Shown here in pieces: positions 1 to 9,739 of a stretch of 64,000 nucleotides of DNA. The position numbers were made by a program, and so were the translations under genes. Numbering within the stretch: the stretch's first letter is position 1; every line of letters starts with the position of its first letter. This DNA is from Heterodera schachtii (lineage: Eukaryota > Nematoda > Chromadorea > Rhabditida > Heteroderidae): the NCBI GenBank assembly GCA_023374025.1, contig SIJG01000138.1:71043-135042 (forward strand), given 5' to 3'. The notes under the pieces are model-generated. The model saw only the letters and a program-made list of their open reading frames with translations, did no database searches and had not been told where the DNA came from.

Positions 1-1430
1 GAGTTGGCCAGACGGAGTTGGCTCAGACGGAGTGGCCTCAAGACGGAGTTGGCTAGACGGAGTTGGCCAGACGGAGTTGGCTCAGACGGAGTGGCCTCAA
101 GACCGAGTTGGCCAGACGGAGTGGCCTCAAGACGGAGTTGGCCAGACGGAGTTGGCCAGACGGAGTTGGTCAGACGGAGTTGGCTCAGACGGAGTGGCCT
201 CAAGACGGAGTTGGCCAGACGGAGTTGGCCAGACGGAGTTGGCTCAGACGGAGCGGCCTCAAGAAGGAGTTGGCCAGACGGAGTTGGCCAGACGGAGTGG
301 CCTCAAGACGGAGTTGGCCAGACGGAGTTGGCTCAGACGGAGTGGCCTCAAGACGGAGTTGGCCAGACGGAGTTGGCTCAGACGGAGTTGGCCAGACGGA
401 GTTGGCTCAGACGGAGTGGCCTCAAGACGGAGTTGGCCAGACGGAGTTGGCCAGACGGAGTTGGCTCAGACGGAGTGGCCTCAAGACGGAGTTGGCCAGA
501 CGGAGTTGGCTCAGACGGAGTGGCCTCAAGACGGAGTTGGCCAGACGGAGTTGGCCAGACGGAGTTGGCTCAGACGGAGTGGCCTCAAGACGGAGTTGGC
601 CAGACGGAGTTGGCTAGACGGAGTTGGCCAGACGGAGTTGGCTCAGACGGAGTGGCCTCAAGACGGAGTTGGTCAGACGGAGTTGGCCAGACGGAGTTGG
701 CTCAGACGGAGTGGCCTCAAGACGGAGTTGGCCAGACGGAGTTGGCTCAGACGGAGTGGCCTCAAGACGGAGTTGGCTAGACGGAGTTGGCCAGACGGAG
801 TTGGCTCAGACGGAGTGGCCTCAAGACCGAGTTGGCCAGACGGAGTTGGCTCAGACGGAGTGGCCTCAAGACGGAGTTGGCTAGACGGAGTTGGCCAGAC
901 GGAGTTGGCTCAGACGGAGTGGCCTCAAGACGGAGTTGGCTAGACGGAGTTGGCCAGACGGAGTTGGCTCAGACGGAGTGGCCTCAAGACGGAGTTGGTC
1001 AGACGGAGTTGGCCAGACGGAGTTGGCTCAGACGGAGTGGCCTCAAGACGGAGTTGGCCAGACGGAGTTGGCTCAGACGGAGTGGCCTCAAGACGGAGTT
1101 GGTCAGACGGAGTTGGATCAGACGGAGTGGCCTCAAGACGGAGTTGGTCAGACGGAGTGGCCTCAAGACGGAGTTGGTCAGACGGAGTTGGCCAGACGGA
1201 GTTGGCTCAGACGGAGTGGCCTCAAGACGGAGTTGGCTAGACGGAGTTGGCCAGACGGAGTTGGCTCAGACGGAGTGGCCTCAAGACCGAGTTGGCCAGA
1301 CGGAGTTGGCTCAGACGGAGTTGGCGAGACGGAGTTGGCCAGACGGAGCTGGCCAGACGGAGTTGGCTCAGACGGAGTTGGCTCAGACGGAGTTGGCCCA
1401 GACGGAGTTGGCGAGACGGAGTTGGCCCGT
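1..1430. repeat. Satellite of 14/15/16-bp monomers
   Basis: Continuous tandem array of three related monomers: GAGTTGGCCAGACG (14 bp), GAGTTGGCTCAGACG (15 bp) and GAGTGGCCTCAAGACG (16 bp), in irregular order with a few point variants. It starts before the window edge and decays after about 1410. Monomer lengths mix freely, so long stretches stay open in all three plus-strand frames; these are repeat artefacts, not genes. GC content is far above that of its surroundings. Confidence 0.95.
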
Positions 1431-1435
1431 TTCGA

Positions 1436-1789
1436 GTTTTTTAGCCTTTTGAGATTAAGAGATTAAAAAATAATTGTCTTTTTTGTGTTCCACTCTCTCT
1501 CCGAATTTTTTTTTTTAGAAAATGGACCTGCTTAAAAGAAGATAATGTTGAAAAGTTACAAACAAAACAGAAAAGATGAATTAGTCTTTTTTGTCGTCCC
1601 CCCATCCTTCTCCTCTTTCTCTCTCTTCCTTCTTGTCTTCCCCTTCTTCTCTTCTCTCCTCTCATCCTCCTTTTCTTTCTCCTCTCCTCTTCCTTCTCTT
1701 CATTTCCTTTCTCTTCCTCTCTCTCTCATCTTCACTTCTTCTCTCCATCCCTCTCTCTCTGTGCCATGCCTTTCTTCTTCTTTTCCTTA
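1436..1789 (-). repeat. Conserved 3' flank and polypurine tract of family copy 1
   Basis: Immediately downstream (minus strand) of the stop codon of family copy 1. The coding strand is almost pure purine (GGAAGAGGA-type), followed by a conserved block (plus strand: AGCCTTTTGAGAT, CCTGCTTAAAAG, GTTACAAACAAAACAG). The same order recurs near 7440-7578 plus 9400-9739, 16450-17147, 22640-23255 and 27990-28506, always beside a family copy. It is therefore part of the duplicated unit, probably 3'UTR and downstream DNA. Confidence 0.7.
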
Positions 1790-2829
1790 TCACTTCCACC
1801 ATCTGCTAAACCAACTTTTCCCTTTGTTCGACTCCACTTCCTCTTCTACATTTTCATTCTCTTTGCTTGTTCCTCCTCCCTCTAAGAAATTGTTCAATGC
1901 TTGTTTTTCTTGTTTTTTCTTCTCCTTCTCGGCATTATACTCTTTCAGCAACTTTGCATCCGCTTCATTTATGTTTATGTAATTGTCATGCGTGTTTGTA
2001 GCATTTTTCGAAGTAAGGGTGACAATACAAATGTACGCATATTTTTTTGTGTGTTTAATACCTGAAATGTTTAAAATGTTATTTTTATAAATAAATTTTG
2101 AGAAAAATAATCATAAAATTTAAATTAAAAAAAAATTGCTTTCTTTATACGAAATAATTTTTTCTGAAACTCTCTTTAAAATATAATATAATCTTTTATG
2201 AAAAATTAATACATAGTAAATAATAGTTGGGTTGCTCACGGTTGTTTAACCGAACCGAAACCGCAAAATAATAAAATGGTATTTTTAATTTATATAATCT
2301 TTTTTTTTTTCAATTTCTGGCGAATTAATTAGGTTAAAAATTTGTAAGAACAATTTTTTATTAACCGAAATAACAAAAAACCGAAACAGAAAACCGCTGG
2401 GTCCAAAACCGGCACCAACGAAAGCCAGAGGTGTACGGATTAATAATCATTCGTGACCAACCCTAGTAAATAGATGTATCTTTTCTTTTCATTTTTAAAG
2501 TTTCTAAGATATATTCTAATTTCAAAGAATTATTTCGTGGGTTTTCGAAATTCAGGGGAATGAATGTCAATTTATGAAACAAATTTTTACATCGTCCTTT
2601 TTTCACTTGTAATTTCGTATCCCTCTTTCCTGAAATCTTGAATTTTTCGCTTGTCTTCGTCTTTGGTCAGTATCTTTTGTTGCAGTTCCAAGTAATCAAG
2701 CTCTACTTCTATATCATTTAAATGTTTACAATAAACTCATTTCGAAAGTGTGCGCTTCAACACTTGAGAACAGCAAAGTCTCGCTGATGATGATGGTAAT
2801 GAGGCCGAAGATGGTGATGAGTAGGGCAT
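1790..2829 (-). pseudogene. Small secreted protein family, copy 1 (broken)
   Basis: Two-exon member of the cluster's secreted family. Exon B (2061-1790) is open from a TTTCAG acceptor to a TGA stop. It has a Tyr/Cys segment (YAYICIVTL), then a Glu/Lys-rich tail ending in WFSRWWK. Exon A (about 2829-2607) encodes a recognisable signal peptide (LITIIISETLLFSS), then EAHTF. It has at least two frame lesions: at the start codon, where a TIR element (2822-3402) abuts and the apparent ATG lies in the element's own end, and after EAHTF, where one extra base leads to a stop. The donor (A|GTGAAA) and phase 1 are kept, and the downstream frame reads on as VYCKHLND. The intron holds another small transposon. 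Product unknown; probably not expressed as a full protein. Confidence 0.65.
2224..2465. mobile_element. Small hAT-type MITE in intron of copy 1
   Basis: Ends read TAGTTGGGTTGCTCACG and CGTGACCAACCCTA (inverted). Flanking 8-bp direct repeats are GTAAATAA (2216-2223) and GTAAATAG (2466-2473), 7/8 identical. TAG-type ends with an 8-bp duplication are typical of hAT elements. No coding capacity. Confidence 0.7.
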
Positions 2830-3402
2830 GAAATTATATGGAAATCCATATTTTTTTCCTGGACTGTGGGAGGCCTGAAACGCATGAAAAACATGTTTTT
2901 AGCTTGGTTTGAAGCTTCTAGGATGGAGTTCTATATCCATTTTTTCCATATTCTTCCATATTTCGCGATTTATGTCCATATTTCCATATTTGTCCATATT
3001 TTGGCATTTATGTCCATATTTTGACATTTTTCCAAAAAACCTCTAATAGAACGGCCCCCGGCAGACAAATTGGCCCTTTGACCTCAAAAACCGGAAAATT
3101 TTTCAAAAAAAATTTTTTTAGCAAAATTTTCACGAAAAATATTGAATAAATTTAAATTTGCCGATAATCGAATGAGTTTTTCAGCTCAAAATTTGGAAAT
3201 GTATCTTATATGCAATTTCAACCCATAAATTTGATGAAATTTTGAGAAATTATACCCTTAATTTGGAAAAATTACGTCCATATTTTGCAATTTTATGTCC
3301 ATATTTTGAGTTTTTGCTATTTTATGTCCATATTTTGCGATTTGTTGTCCATATTTTATGGCCATATTTCGTGATTTTATATTCATATTTTTGGATGCCC
3401 TA
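2822..3402. mobile_element. TIR element inserted at the start codon of copy 1
   Basis: Ends TAGGGCATG and GGATGCCCTA are inverted. The interior repeats 'tgtccatattttg' units many times near the right end. It separates exon A of copy 1 from its 5' flank, replacing the ATG seen in sister copies. Flanking 8-mers GTGATGAG and TTAATGAC agree at only 5/8, so the duplication is uncertain. The element at 47282-47914 has similar 'ccatatttt' content. Confidence 0.6.
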
Positions 3403-3560
3403 TTAATGACGAAGAGAATTGGGCAAATTTGTTGGGAAATGATTTTTGTGATTTGATTTTTTTACGGTAATTCCCTCGTTATTCAATCGGTTATAATGAT
3501 GGCACAGCGCACGCACACCATCATAGCATTTGCCAACAATGCAATACGTAGACGCATTGT
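3403..3560 (-). promoter_or_regulatory. Conserved 5' flank of family copy 1
   Basis: Matches the 5' flanks of other copies: on the plus strand 'gacgaagagaattgggcaaa', 'attccctcgttattcaatcgg', 'ataatgatggcacagcgcac' and 'gcatttgccaacaatgcaat' appear in the same order. The TATA-like stretch near 3488 is weaker than in copies 2, 3 and 6. Confidence 0.6.
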
Positions 3561-3574
3561 GTTTATCTTTATGA

Positions 3575-3920
3575 ATATGCACGCTTTACGCATATGCCTT
3601 CTCATGTGTGTGTATCAAAGATGTTGATAATTTGTACTTCGTGCTTCGTATTTTGGCACGAAACACGAAATTTTTGTGCAGTCGTAAGAATGGGGCAGGT
3701 GTGGAATGAGAGAAAAATAATTATTAACAATGCATATGCCTTCTATTATGTGTATAATCTTTATAAATCTGCCCTTTTTACGCCTATGCCTTCTCATGTG
3801 TGTGTATCAAAATGTTGATAGTTTGTGCTTCGTGCTGCTTCGTATTTTGGCACGAAACACGAAATTTTTGTGCAGTCGTAAGAATGGGGCAGGTGTGGAA
3901 TGAGAGAAAAATAATAATTA
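3575..3920. repeat. Tandemly duplicated ~200-bp segment
   Basis: Two copies (about 3585-3720 and 3775-3915) share 'atgccttctcatgtgtgtgt', 'ttggcacgaaacacgaaa' and 'gcagtcgtaagaatggggca'. Each holds a small TTCGTGC...GCACGAA hairpin. A related hairpin occurs near 10765-10790 in the flank of copy 2. Confidence 0.7.
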
Positions 3921-4078
3921 TTTGGAGATTGGGAGAACGTAAAATTTTATTGAAAATTAATTTATCAATCCAAATTATTTCGGCTGCGTCTGTTGGCGCC
4001 ATCGGACCCAAAAATTCCAAATTTGCTAGTTCTAACAGACAAAATCTGTTAATGATTGCACAGAAATTTTCAAAATTT

Positions 4079-4112
4079 TTCCCCGGCGCCTATCGGTACC
4101 GGCGGCGCTCCT
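4079..4112. repeat. GC palindrome, diverged copy
   Basis: A copy of the dispersed GC-rich hairpin (arms CCGGCGGTGCC and GGCGCCGCCGG around GATA), here on the opposite strand and with substitutions (GGCGCCTATCGGTACCGG). It is flanked by the usual T/A-rich 'aaaattttt' context. Confidence 0.65.
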
Positions 4113-4280
4113 CCAAAAAATTTTGTAAAAATATTAAGAAAAAAAAATAGAAAATTGCAGACCAAGTCATAATTAAGGAATCTTGAAGAACTTTTGTGAA
4201 TATAAATTGGTTTCGATTCAATGATTAATTTTGAGAATCATTCAAAAAGTTTTCGAATTTTTCAATGAAATTTTTGATTA

Positions 4281-4647
4281 AACGGTAGTAAATGCCCCGT
4301 GAAAAAATGGGTCAAATGATATACCAATCAGTTTGAGGTCCAAGTAAGCCTATGCTGAGCCTAGGCCTAAGCCTAAGCTCAAGCCTAACTTGTTCCGTCT
4401 TTGCGAGGCTGGAACAAAGCAGTTTGTTAAAAGACAATTGGCGTTATGCAATGTGTGTTAGAGATGCAGAAAATTTGACGAAATAGTGTTAAAAGTGATA
4501 AAAATTTTCATCTTTTAGTCGGTTCAAAAAGGTTTTTTTTTTGGCATTTCCGCAATATGAGACATATTTTTACGTGCTTAACTCCTCGAGACGAATCGAT
4601 TCTGTATATCATTTAACCTTTTTTTTCACGAGGCATTCACTACAGTT
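4281..4647. mobile_element. Inverted-repeat element carrying telomere-like hexamers
   Basis: Terminal arms of about 44 bp are near-perfect inverted repeats: AACGGTAGTAAATGCC at the left against GGCATTCACTACAGTT at the right, continuing inwards to 'aatgatatac/gtatatcatt'. The interior has no long ORF but contains the GCCTAA-type run. A target-site duplication was not resolved. Confidence 0.65.
4348..4389. repeat. Interstitial telomere-like run (GCCTAA)n, degenerate
   Basis: Reads GAGCCTAGGCCTAAGCC then TAAGCTCAAGCCTAAC, i.e. about five degenerate GCCTAA units, the complement of the nematode telomere repeat TTAGGC. It is too short and impure to be a telomere and sits inside a transposon-like inverted repeat. 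Confidence 0.5.
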
Positions 4648-4825
4648 CACCCTAATTTTTTTATTTTTATGTTTCGCGTTTCGTATTTTCGTGTTGTTCT
4701 TTGCGTTTTTTTAAATTTTATTTCCATTTCGCAAAAACCCCCTTTTAGGAGGGTTGTAAAATAGAGCGCCCGGGGGCTTTAATTCAACAAATACGGTAGC
4801 CTAAAAAAAATTAGAAAAATTAGTC

Positions 4826-5060
4826 TTGGTGAGTCACAGAACAGAAAAGATGAATTGGTTTTTTTGTCATCCCCCCCATCCTTCCCTCCTTCTCCCATTC
4901 TCTTCTCTCTTTCGTTCTCTCCTCTCCTCCTCCTCTTCTTCCTCTCCTCTTCCTACTTCTCTCTTTCGTTCTCTCCTCTCCTCCTCCCCTTCTTCCTCTC
5001 CTCTTCCTCTCCTCCCTGCTCCACTTTCTCTTGCTCTCTTCGTTCTTCTTAACTCTCCTC
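4826..5060 (-). repeat. Orphan polypurine/3'-flank relic of the secreted family
   Basis: Plus strand shows 'acagaaaagatgaatt', a C-run, then a pyrimidine tract, just as beside the gene copies. No exon B follows it. It looks like the remaining 3' edge of a lost or interrupted copy. Confidence 0.5.
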
Positions 5061-5360
5061 CTCTTATTTATATAAAAAACCGAAGTACTTTTTTAAAAAA
5101 AAAATTTATTTTTTCACAAAATATTTTTCTAAATTTTCAAAAATTCTCAATTTTTGATTTTTGAAAAGTTGTTAGGGTGTATTTTTGAAGAAAAAAAAAT
5201 TAGGTCGATTCTCAGTTGTGCATTTTTCTTTTTTTCTAGTGCATTTTTTATAACAAATTTTTGTTCATAAGCAAAAATAATTGAAATAAAAAATATATTT
5301 TTAAATTCACAAGCCAAAATAGTTGTTAAAAACTTTCCTAAGCCAACATAATTGAAAATA

Positions 5361-6761
5361 CCGTATTTACTCGATTATAGCCCCCGGGGGCTCTATTGTT
5401 CAACCCCCCTCAAAAGGGGGGCTTTATTCGAGAGGGGGGATCTAATCGAGGGGGGGGCTTTATAGTTCAACCCTTTTTTTTACAAAAATCTGACAAAAAA
5501 TTGTGTTTTTTTGGTAAAATTTTTGCCAAAATACCAAAATTTTTCAGTGGTATTAGGTAATTAAAAATGTTTTTTTTTTCATTTTCGGCAAACTATTTTG
5601 TGCAATTTTTTAGAAATATCTACTAAATTTTCATTTAAAATTCTACCAATACCTAATTGTCTATTTTTTAGGTACTAAAAACAACAATCTTTTTATTAGT
5701 ACTTAATTATGGATGCAGTAAAAACCGTGCCTGAATCATCGACTCAAAATGTACATACCACGAAATATGATTGCTGCGCAAGCAATCAAATTGAGCGCCG
5801 ACTACGAAGAAATGCAAAATTTTGCGGTAAAATTTCGAAAAATTTTTGAACCTTTTTTTCAATTAGGCTAGTAACGACGGAGTACTTGGAAAAGGTGCAG
5901 AAGAATGACCAAAAGTTATTAATAACTTTTAAAATTAAGATTTTCGGAAATTTCCATTTCGGCGCCCGTCTCTTGGTGTGGGACAGTTTCCGTTGCCACA
6001 TCAGCGAGGACACAAAGAAAACGCTTCGTCGCTTGGCACTTCACTCTGCGGTCATCCCGGGTGGCACCACCAAATACATTCAGGTCAACCCCAAAATTTT
6101 GTTTATTGATACAGATATTTTCAGGCGCCTGATGTCTGTTGGAACGCACCCTTCAAAGAAGCGATTCGAAAGGTGTACAACGATTGGATGGCCCATGGCG
6201 AAAAGGCGACGACATCAGGCGGAAATCTGAAGGCCCCACCAATGGAGGTCTACCTGGAATGGATTGCCAACACATGGGACTCGCTTCCAAAGCAAATGAT
6301 TGCCGACTCTTTTTTGACGTGTGGGATTACCAAGGAAGAAAAAGGCCGACACGATGACAAAATTCACGTTTTTAAGGTGCTTACGAATGCTAAAATTATT
6401 GAAATTTTCTTATTTTTAGCCGGACGGAGCAATTCCAAATGGCCTCGCTCTTTTGAAGCAACATCGACAGGAAGAAGAAGTACTGAAAATGGTGGAAGAA
6501 ATCGATTTAGGCGAAGATGAAAGCGACGAAGAAATTGATGTTGAAGTTTCCTAATATTTTTTTGTTAATGTTTTATTGAAATAAATTGTTTTCAATAGTT
6601 TTTGCATTTTTCTGACTTAAAAGATTTTTGAAAAAAAAAATTTTTTTTGAGGGGGGCTATAATCGAGAGGGGGGCTTTATAGTTCAACACTCCTCAAAAG
6701 GGGGGCTTTATTCGAGAGGGGGGTTCTAATCGAGGGGGGGGATATAATCGAGTAAATACGG
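5361..6761 (+). mobile_element. Tigger/pogo-type DNA transposon, truncated
   Basis: Ends are inverted repeats CCGTATTTACTCGATTATAG / CTATAATCGAGTAAATACGG-type with G-run subterminal blocks, flanked by TA on both sides (5359-5360 and 6762-6763), as expected for Tc1/mariner-pogo. Subterminal 'caaaaggggggctttattcgag' blocks occur near both ends. It carries the C-terminal half of a DDE transposase. A mini version lies at 23807-23912 and a lone end near 4740-4797. Confidence 0.8.
5709..6554 (+). CDS. Pogo/Tigger-like DDE transposase, C-terminal part
   Basis: Spliced frame of the transposon at 5361-6761. The best part is three exons joined at phase 0: about 5962-6083 (RLLVWDSFRCH..., then AVIPGGTTKYIQ), 6125-6376 (APDVCWNAPFKEAIRKVYND ... 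ADSFLTCGIT) and 6420-6554 (acidic tail EDESDEEIDVEVS, TAA stop). 'VWDSF', 'VIPGGTTKYIQ' and 'APDVCWNAPFK' match the DDE_1 core of pogo/Tigger/jerky proteins, covering the second and third catalytic positions. A short upstream exon from ATG 5709 (MDAVKTVPESS) is possible, but its join to the core is unclear. The DNA-binding N-terminus and first catalytic Asp are missing, so the element is probably not autonomous. The preserved frame suggests recent activity or domestication. Confidence 0.7.
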
Positions 6762-6888
6762 TAGTTGCTAAAAAATCATTCTCTAAATCAAAATCGATGA
6801 AAATGGGGTTTCTGCGTTTATTCACCATAATCTATCCGCAAAAAAAAAATAATAAATGAAAACATAAAATCCGTTCCCTGATAATGAC

Positions 6889-7357
6889 TAGAGACCGCAG
6901 TTTGAGGCATATGCCTTTTTTTCTGCGCACTAGTTTCGATATATTAAGCTTAAATAACACATTTTCCACTTGGTTTGCGGCTTCTACGTTGACTTTTATT
7001 ATGCCTTTTTTTTTTGCCTTTTCTGGATTTTCGTGCCTTAAATGCCTTTTTTTTGGCGTTTTTTCCCGAAAAAGTCCATTAAAAATGCAATAAAATCGGG
7101 AAAATACACTACTAAGAAAGGACATGAAAAATTTTCACAAAAATTGATGGCCTAAATTTCATTTTTTCTTTTTGAAAAAAATTTTTAGGTTTAAAAATTT
7201 TCCTTTATAATATTTAGAAATCATTTACATAAATTGCCAAAATTCAGTTTTTTTGGTTAAGTTTACGTGTTCTGCTCCCTAAATAATAAATAAATTTTTA
7301 AATGCCTTTTTTCATGCCTTTTTAAGGATTTTCGTGCCTTTTTTTTTGCGGTCTCTA
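6889..7357. mobile_element. hAT-type MITE (TAGAGACCGC family)
   Basis: Ends TAGAGACCGCAG and TGCGGTCTCTA, flanked by the perfect 8-bp duplication ATAATGAC (6881-6888, 7358-7365). Same TAGAGACCG terminus as the elements at 22420 and 44022 but a different interior, rich in 'tgccttttt'. No transposase. Confidence 0.85.
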
Positions 7358-7399
7358 ATAATGACATATTCTTAAAAGAAGTCCCCAATAATATTAATA

Positions 7400-7578
7400 A
7401 AAAAAACTTTCAAAATTTTCTTGGCGGATTGTCTCATAGACAGCCAACCAATCGTTCGAATTTTTTTTACTAAAATTTTAGCCTTTTTAGATAAAGAGAA
7501 TAAAAAATCATTTTGTTTTTTCTGTCGTTTCCCTCTCTTCCCGAATTTTTTCGAAAATTGGCCTGGCCTGCTTAAACA
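7400..7578 (-). repeat. 3' flank of family copy 2, interrupted by insertions
   Basis: Shares 'agccttttt.agataaagag' and 'cctgcttaaa' with the 3' flanks of the other copies. The sequence stops at 7579 where a hAT element enters and resumes near 9400 ('gtttaaaagacaatgttgca'). About 1.8 kb of insertions therefore separate the halves. Confidence 0.6.
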
Positions 7579-7579
7579 G

Positions 7580-8392
7580 TAGTGATGCTCGAGACCAAAA
7601 ATTTCCCGAGACTCGAGACTCGGGACCGAGACCGAGACTTGACCCCGAGACTCGAGACCGATTCCGAGACTTGACCCCGAGACTCGGTACCGAGACCGAG
7701 ACCCAAAAAACCCGAGACTTTTCTCGAGTCGAGACTCGAGACCGAGACTTTTTCCAAAAAATTTTCTTACTCACTTAAAAATCGGTAAAAAATCAATCTT
7801 TTGAGGTTTTTTCTCACAAATTTTTGCTTTTTTTTCTAATTTAAGCTAACATCCTTTTTTCCTTTTCATATGATTGAGTTTTTACACCATTTTTTGTGGT
7901 GACCCTTTTTTCAAAAGACTTTTCGGGAACAGGGGTCCGGCGGTGCCGATAGGCGCCGCCGGGGAAATTTTTGAACTTTTTAGTGCAATTTGTAAAGAAA
8001 AAACTCCAAAAATGACATATTTTACGATTTTAATCGTTAAAATTGTGATTGAATTCCCATCGATAAACATTAATTTTGAAAAATATGAAGAAAAAATAAA
8101 TACTTGGAGGGGAACCGATCCAACGCAAAATAAGGAACAGAACCAAGTACACAACCCACCAGACCACGAATATGTCAACAGAATTTAACAAAAAAGGACC
8201 AAAAATTTATAAAAATATAAGTTTACCAAAAGCCAATTTAGGGGTGTAAAAAAGTCTCGGTCTCGAGTCTCGAAAGTCTCGAAGACCGAGACCGAGACTG
8301 AAAACCCGAGACCGAGACTCGAGACCGAGACCAAAAAAAACCGAGACTTTTCTCGAGTCGAGACTCGAGACCGAGAGTCTCGAGCATCACTA
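7580..8392. mobile_element. hAT-type MITE (TAGTGATG family), copy 1
   Basis: Ends TAGTGATGCTCGAGAC and GTCTCGAGCATCACTA are exact inverted repeats, flanked by a perfect 8-bp duplication TTAAACAG (7572-7579, 8393-8400). Subterminal regions are built of repeated CTCGAGACCGAGA units in both orientations. The interior holds one GC palindrome at 7939-7966. No transposase. Its close relative is at 14969-15662. Confidence 0.9.
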
Positions 8393-8566
8393 TTAAACAG
8401 GCTCGAATCTGTTCTGATTTACCAGAAATGTTCTGATTTCGAGGACCCAAATCTGAGAAAATAAAAATGTTCTGAATTATCAGAAATGTTCTGATTTGAG
8501 GGTAGTGACCAAATTTGTTTTGATTTTCTAAACATACTCATAATTTTGAAATTTTATGGCATAATG

Positions 8567-9100
8567 CAGGGTTGCGATATGTGAGGATTTGGCCTCATTT
8601 TGGGGTTTTTGAGAGGGTCAAAGAGGATTTTTTTTTGAAAAATGAGGATTTGCGGATTTTTGTGGTCTTTTGAGAAATTTGAGGATTTTGGTGGTTTTTT
8701 GATAAAAAATTGACAAAAACACTTGATTTTTGAAAAAATTAGGTATATTTGGCAAAATGTTCGAACTTTTTCTTGAAATCATAAACATTTTTTCGAAAAA
8801 TCCTCAGTCAAAATAATATTTCTGACAAAATTTGTTAACAAATCGCACTCAAAATTCCAAATTTTTTCCGGCAGCGCCTATCGGCGGGTCGATAGCAGTT
8901 CGTACAATGGCGTTTCGTACAATTTGAAATGGGAATGGCCATAACTTTTTTGTTCGTCAGTTGATTTCTTCAAAATTGGTATCATTCGAAAGCTCTATGT
9001 GTTTAGAAGCTATCATTAAGCAGAAGCTAAGCGATTAATCATCTTAACAAAAAGTTAAAAAATTTTTCCGGCGGCGCCTATCGGCACCGCCGGACCCCCT
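8567..9100. mobile_element. hAT-like left end plus mixed repeat fragments
   Basis: Starts CAGGGTTGCGATATGTGAGG, very close to the inverted right end of the element at 61096-61843 (CAGGGATGGCATATCTGAGG), and continues with the same 'gaggattt' units. A matching right end is absent. It runs into a broken GC palindrome (8871-8892), a 'tggtatcattcgaaagc' module (8980-9000) and an intact GC palindrome (9068-9093). Confidence 0.6.
9067..9098. repeat. GC palindrome, intact copy
   Basis: Arms CCGGCGGCGCC and GGCACCGCCGG around TATC, i.e. the family hairpin on the minus strand. Followed by CCCC, as in several other copies. Confidence 0.8.
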
Positions 9101-9399
9101 CCCCTCGCCCATTCACCAAAAGTTTTTTGAAACATGCGCCGCAATAAAATTGTTAAAAATCTGATTTTTTGATCCCAAAATACACTGACTTTAAAATGTG
9201 CTTATTTCCTCCCAGAATTGTTAAATTCGATAATAGGAGGTGAAAAATATAATAAGTGAAACATTTTTGATCGAAAAATTGTAAAATAACTGATTTGAAG
9301 CAATTTTGCAAAATGTTCTGATTCTCGACCCCAAAATCTGACTTTTTAGGCCCGATGTTCTGATTTTGAAAATTTTTCGATTTTTCGATCCGAGTCCTG

Positions 9400-9739
9400 T
9401 GTTTAAAAGACAATGTTGCAAAGTTACAAACAAAACAGAAGAGATGAATTAATCTTTTTGTCATCCCCCCATCCTTCCCTTTTTCTCCTATTCTCTTCCT
9501 GCTCTTTTCTCTCTCTCCTCTTTCTTATCTTCCCTCTCCTCCCTTTCCTTTCTTTCTCTTCTTCTCTCCTCTCCTCCCCTTCTTCCTCTCCTCTTCCTAC
9601 TCCATTCTCTTTCGTTCGCTCCTCTCCTCCTCCTCTTCTCCTCCTCCTTTTGTTCCTCTTCTTCCTCCAGCTCATTTCTCTTGCTCTCTTCCTTCTTCTC
9701 AACTCTCCTCCTCTTATCTTACTCCTTCTCTTCCTTCCT
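9400..9739 (-). repeat. Polypurine 3' tract of family copy 2
   Basis: Directly downstream of the copy 2 stop codon. The coding strand is nearly all A/G, so it can encode only Lys, Arg, Glu and Gly and contains almost no stops. Preceded (plus strand) by the conserved 'acagaagagatgaattaatc' block. Confidence 0.7.

Noticed and set aside
4..1466. Eight overlapping long plus-strand ORFs rich in RRSW/DGVG/QTEL
   Set aside because: They are translations of the 14/15/16-bp satellite in all three frames, with no independent coding signal.
7508..8450. Ser/Arg/Val-rich ORFs (SVSSLGVKSR...)
   Set aside because: They are translations of the CTCGAGACC subterminal repeats of a MITE.
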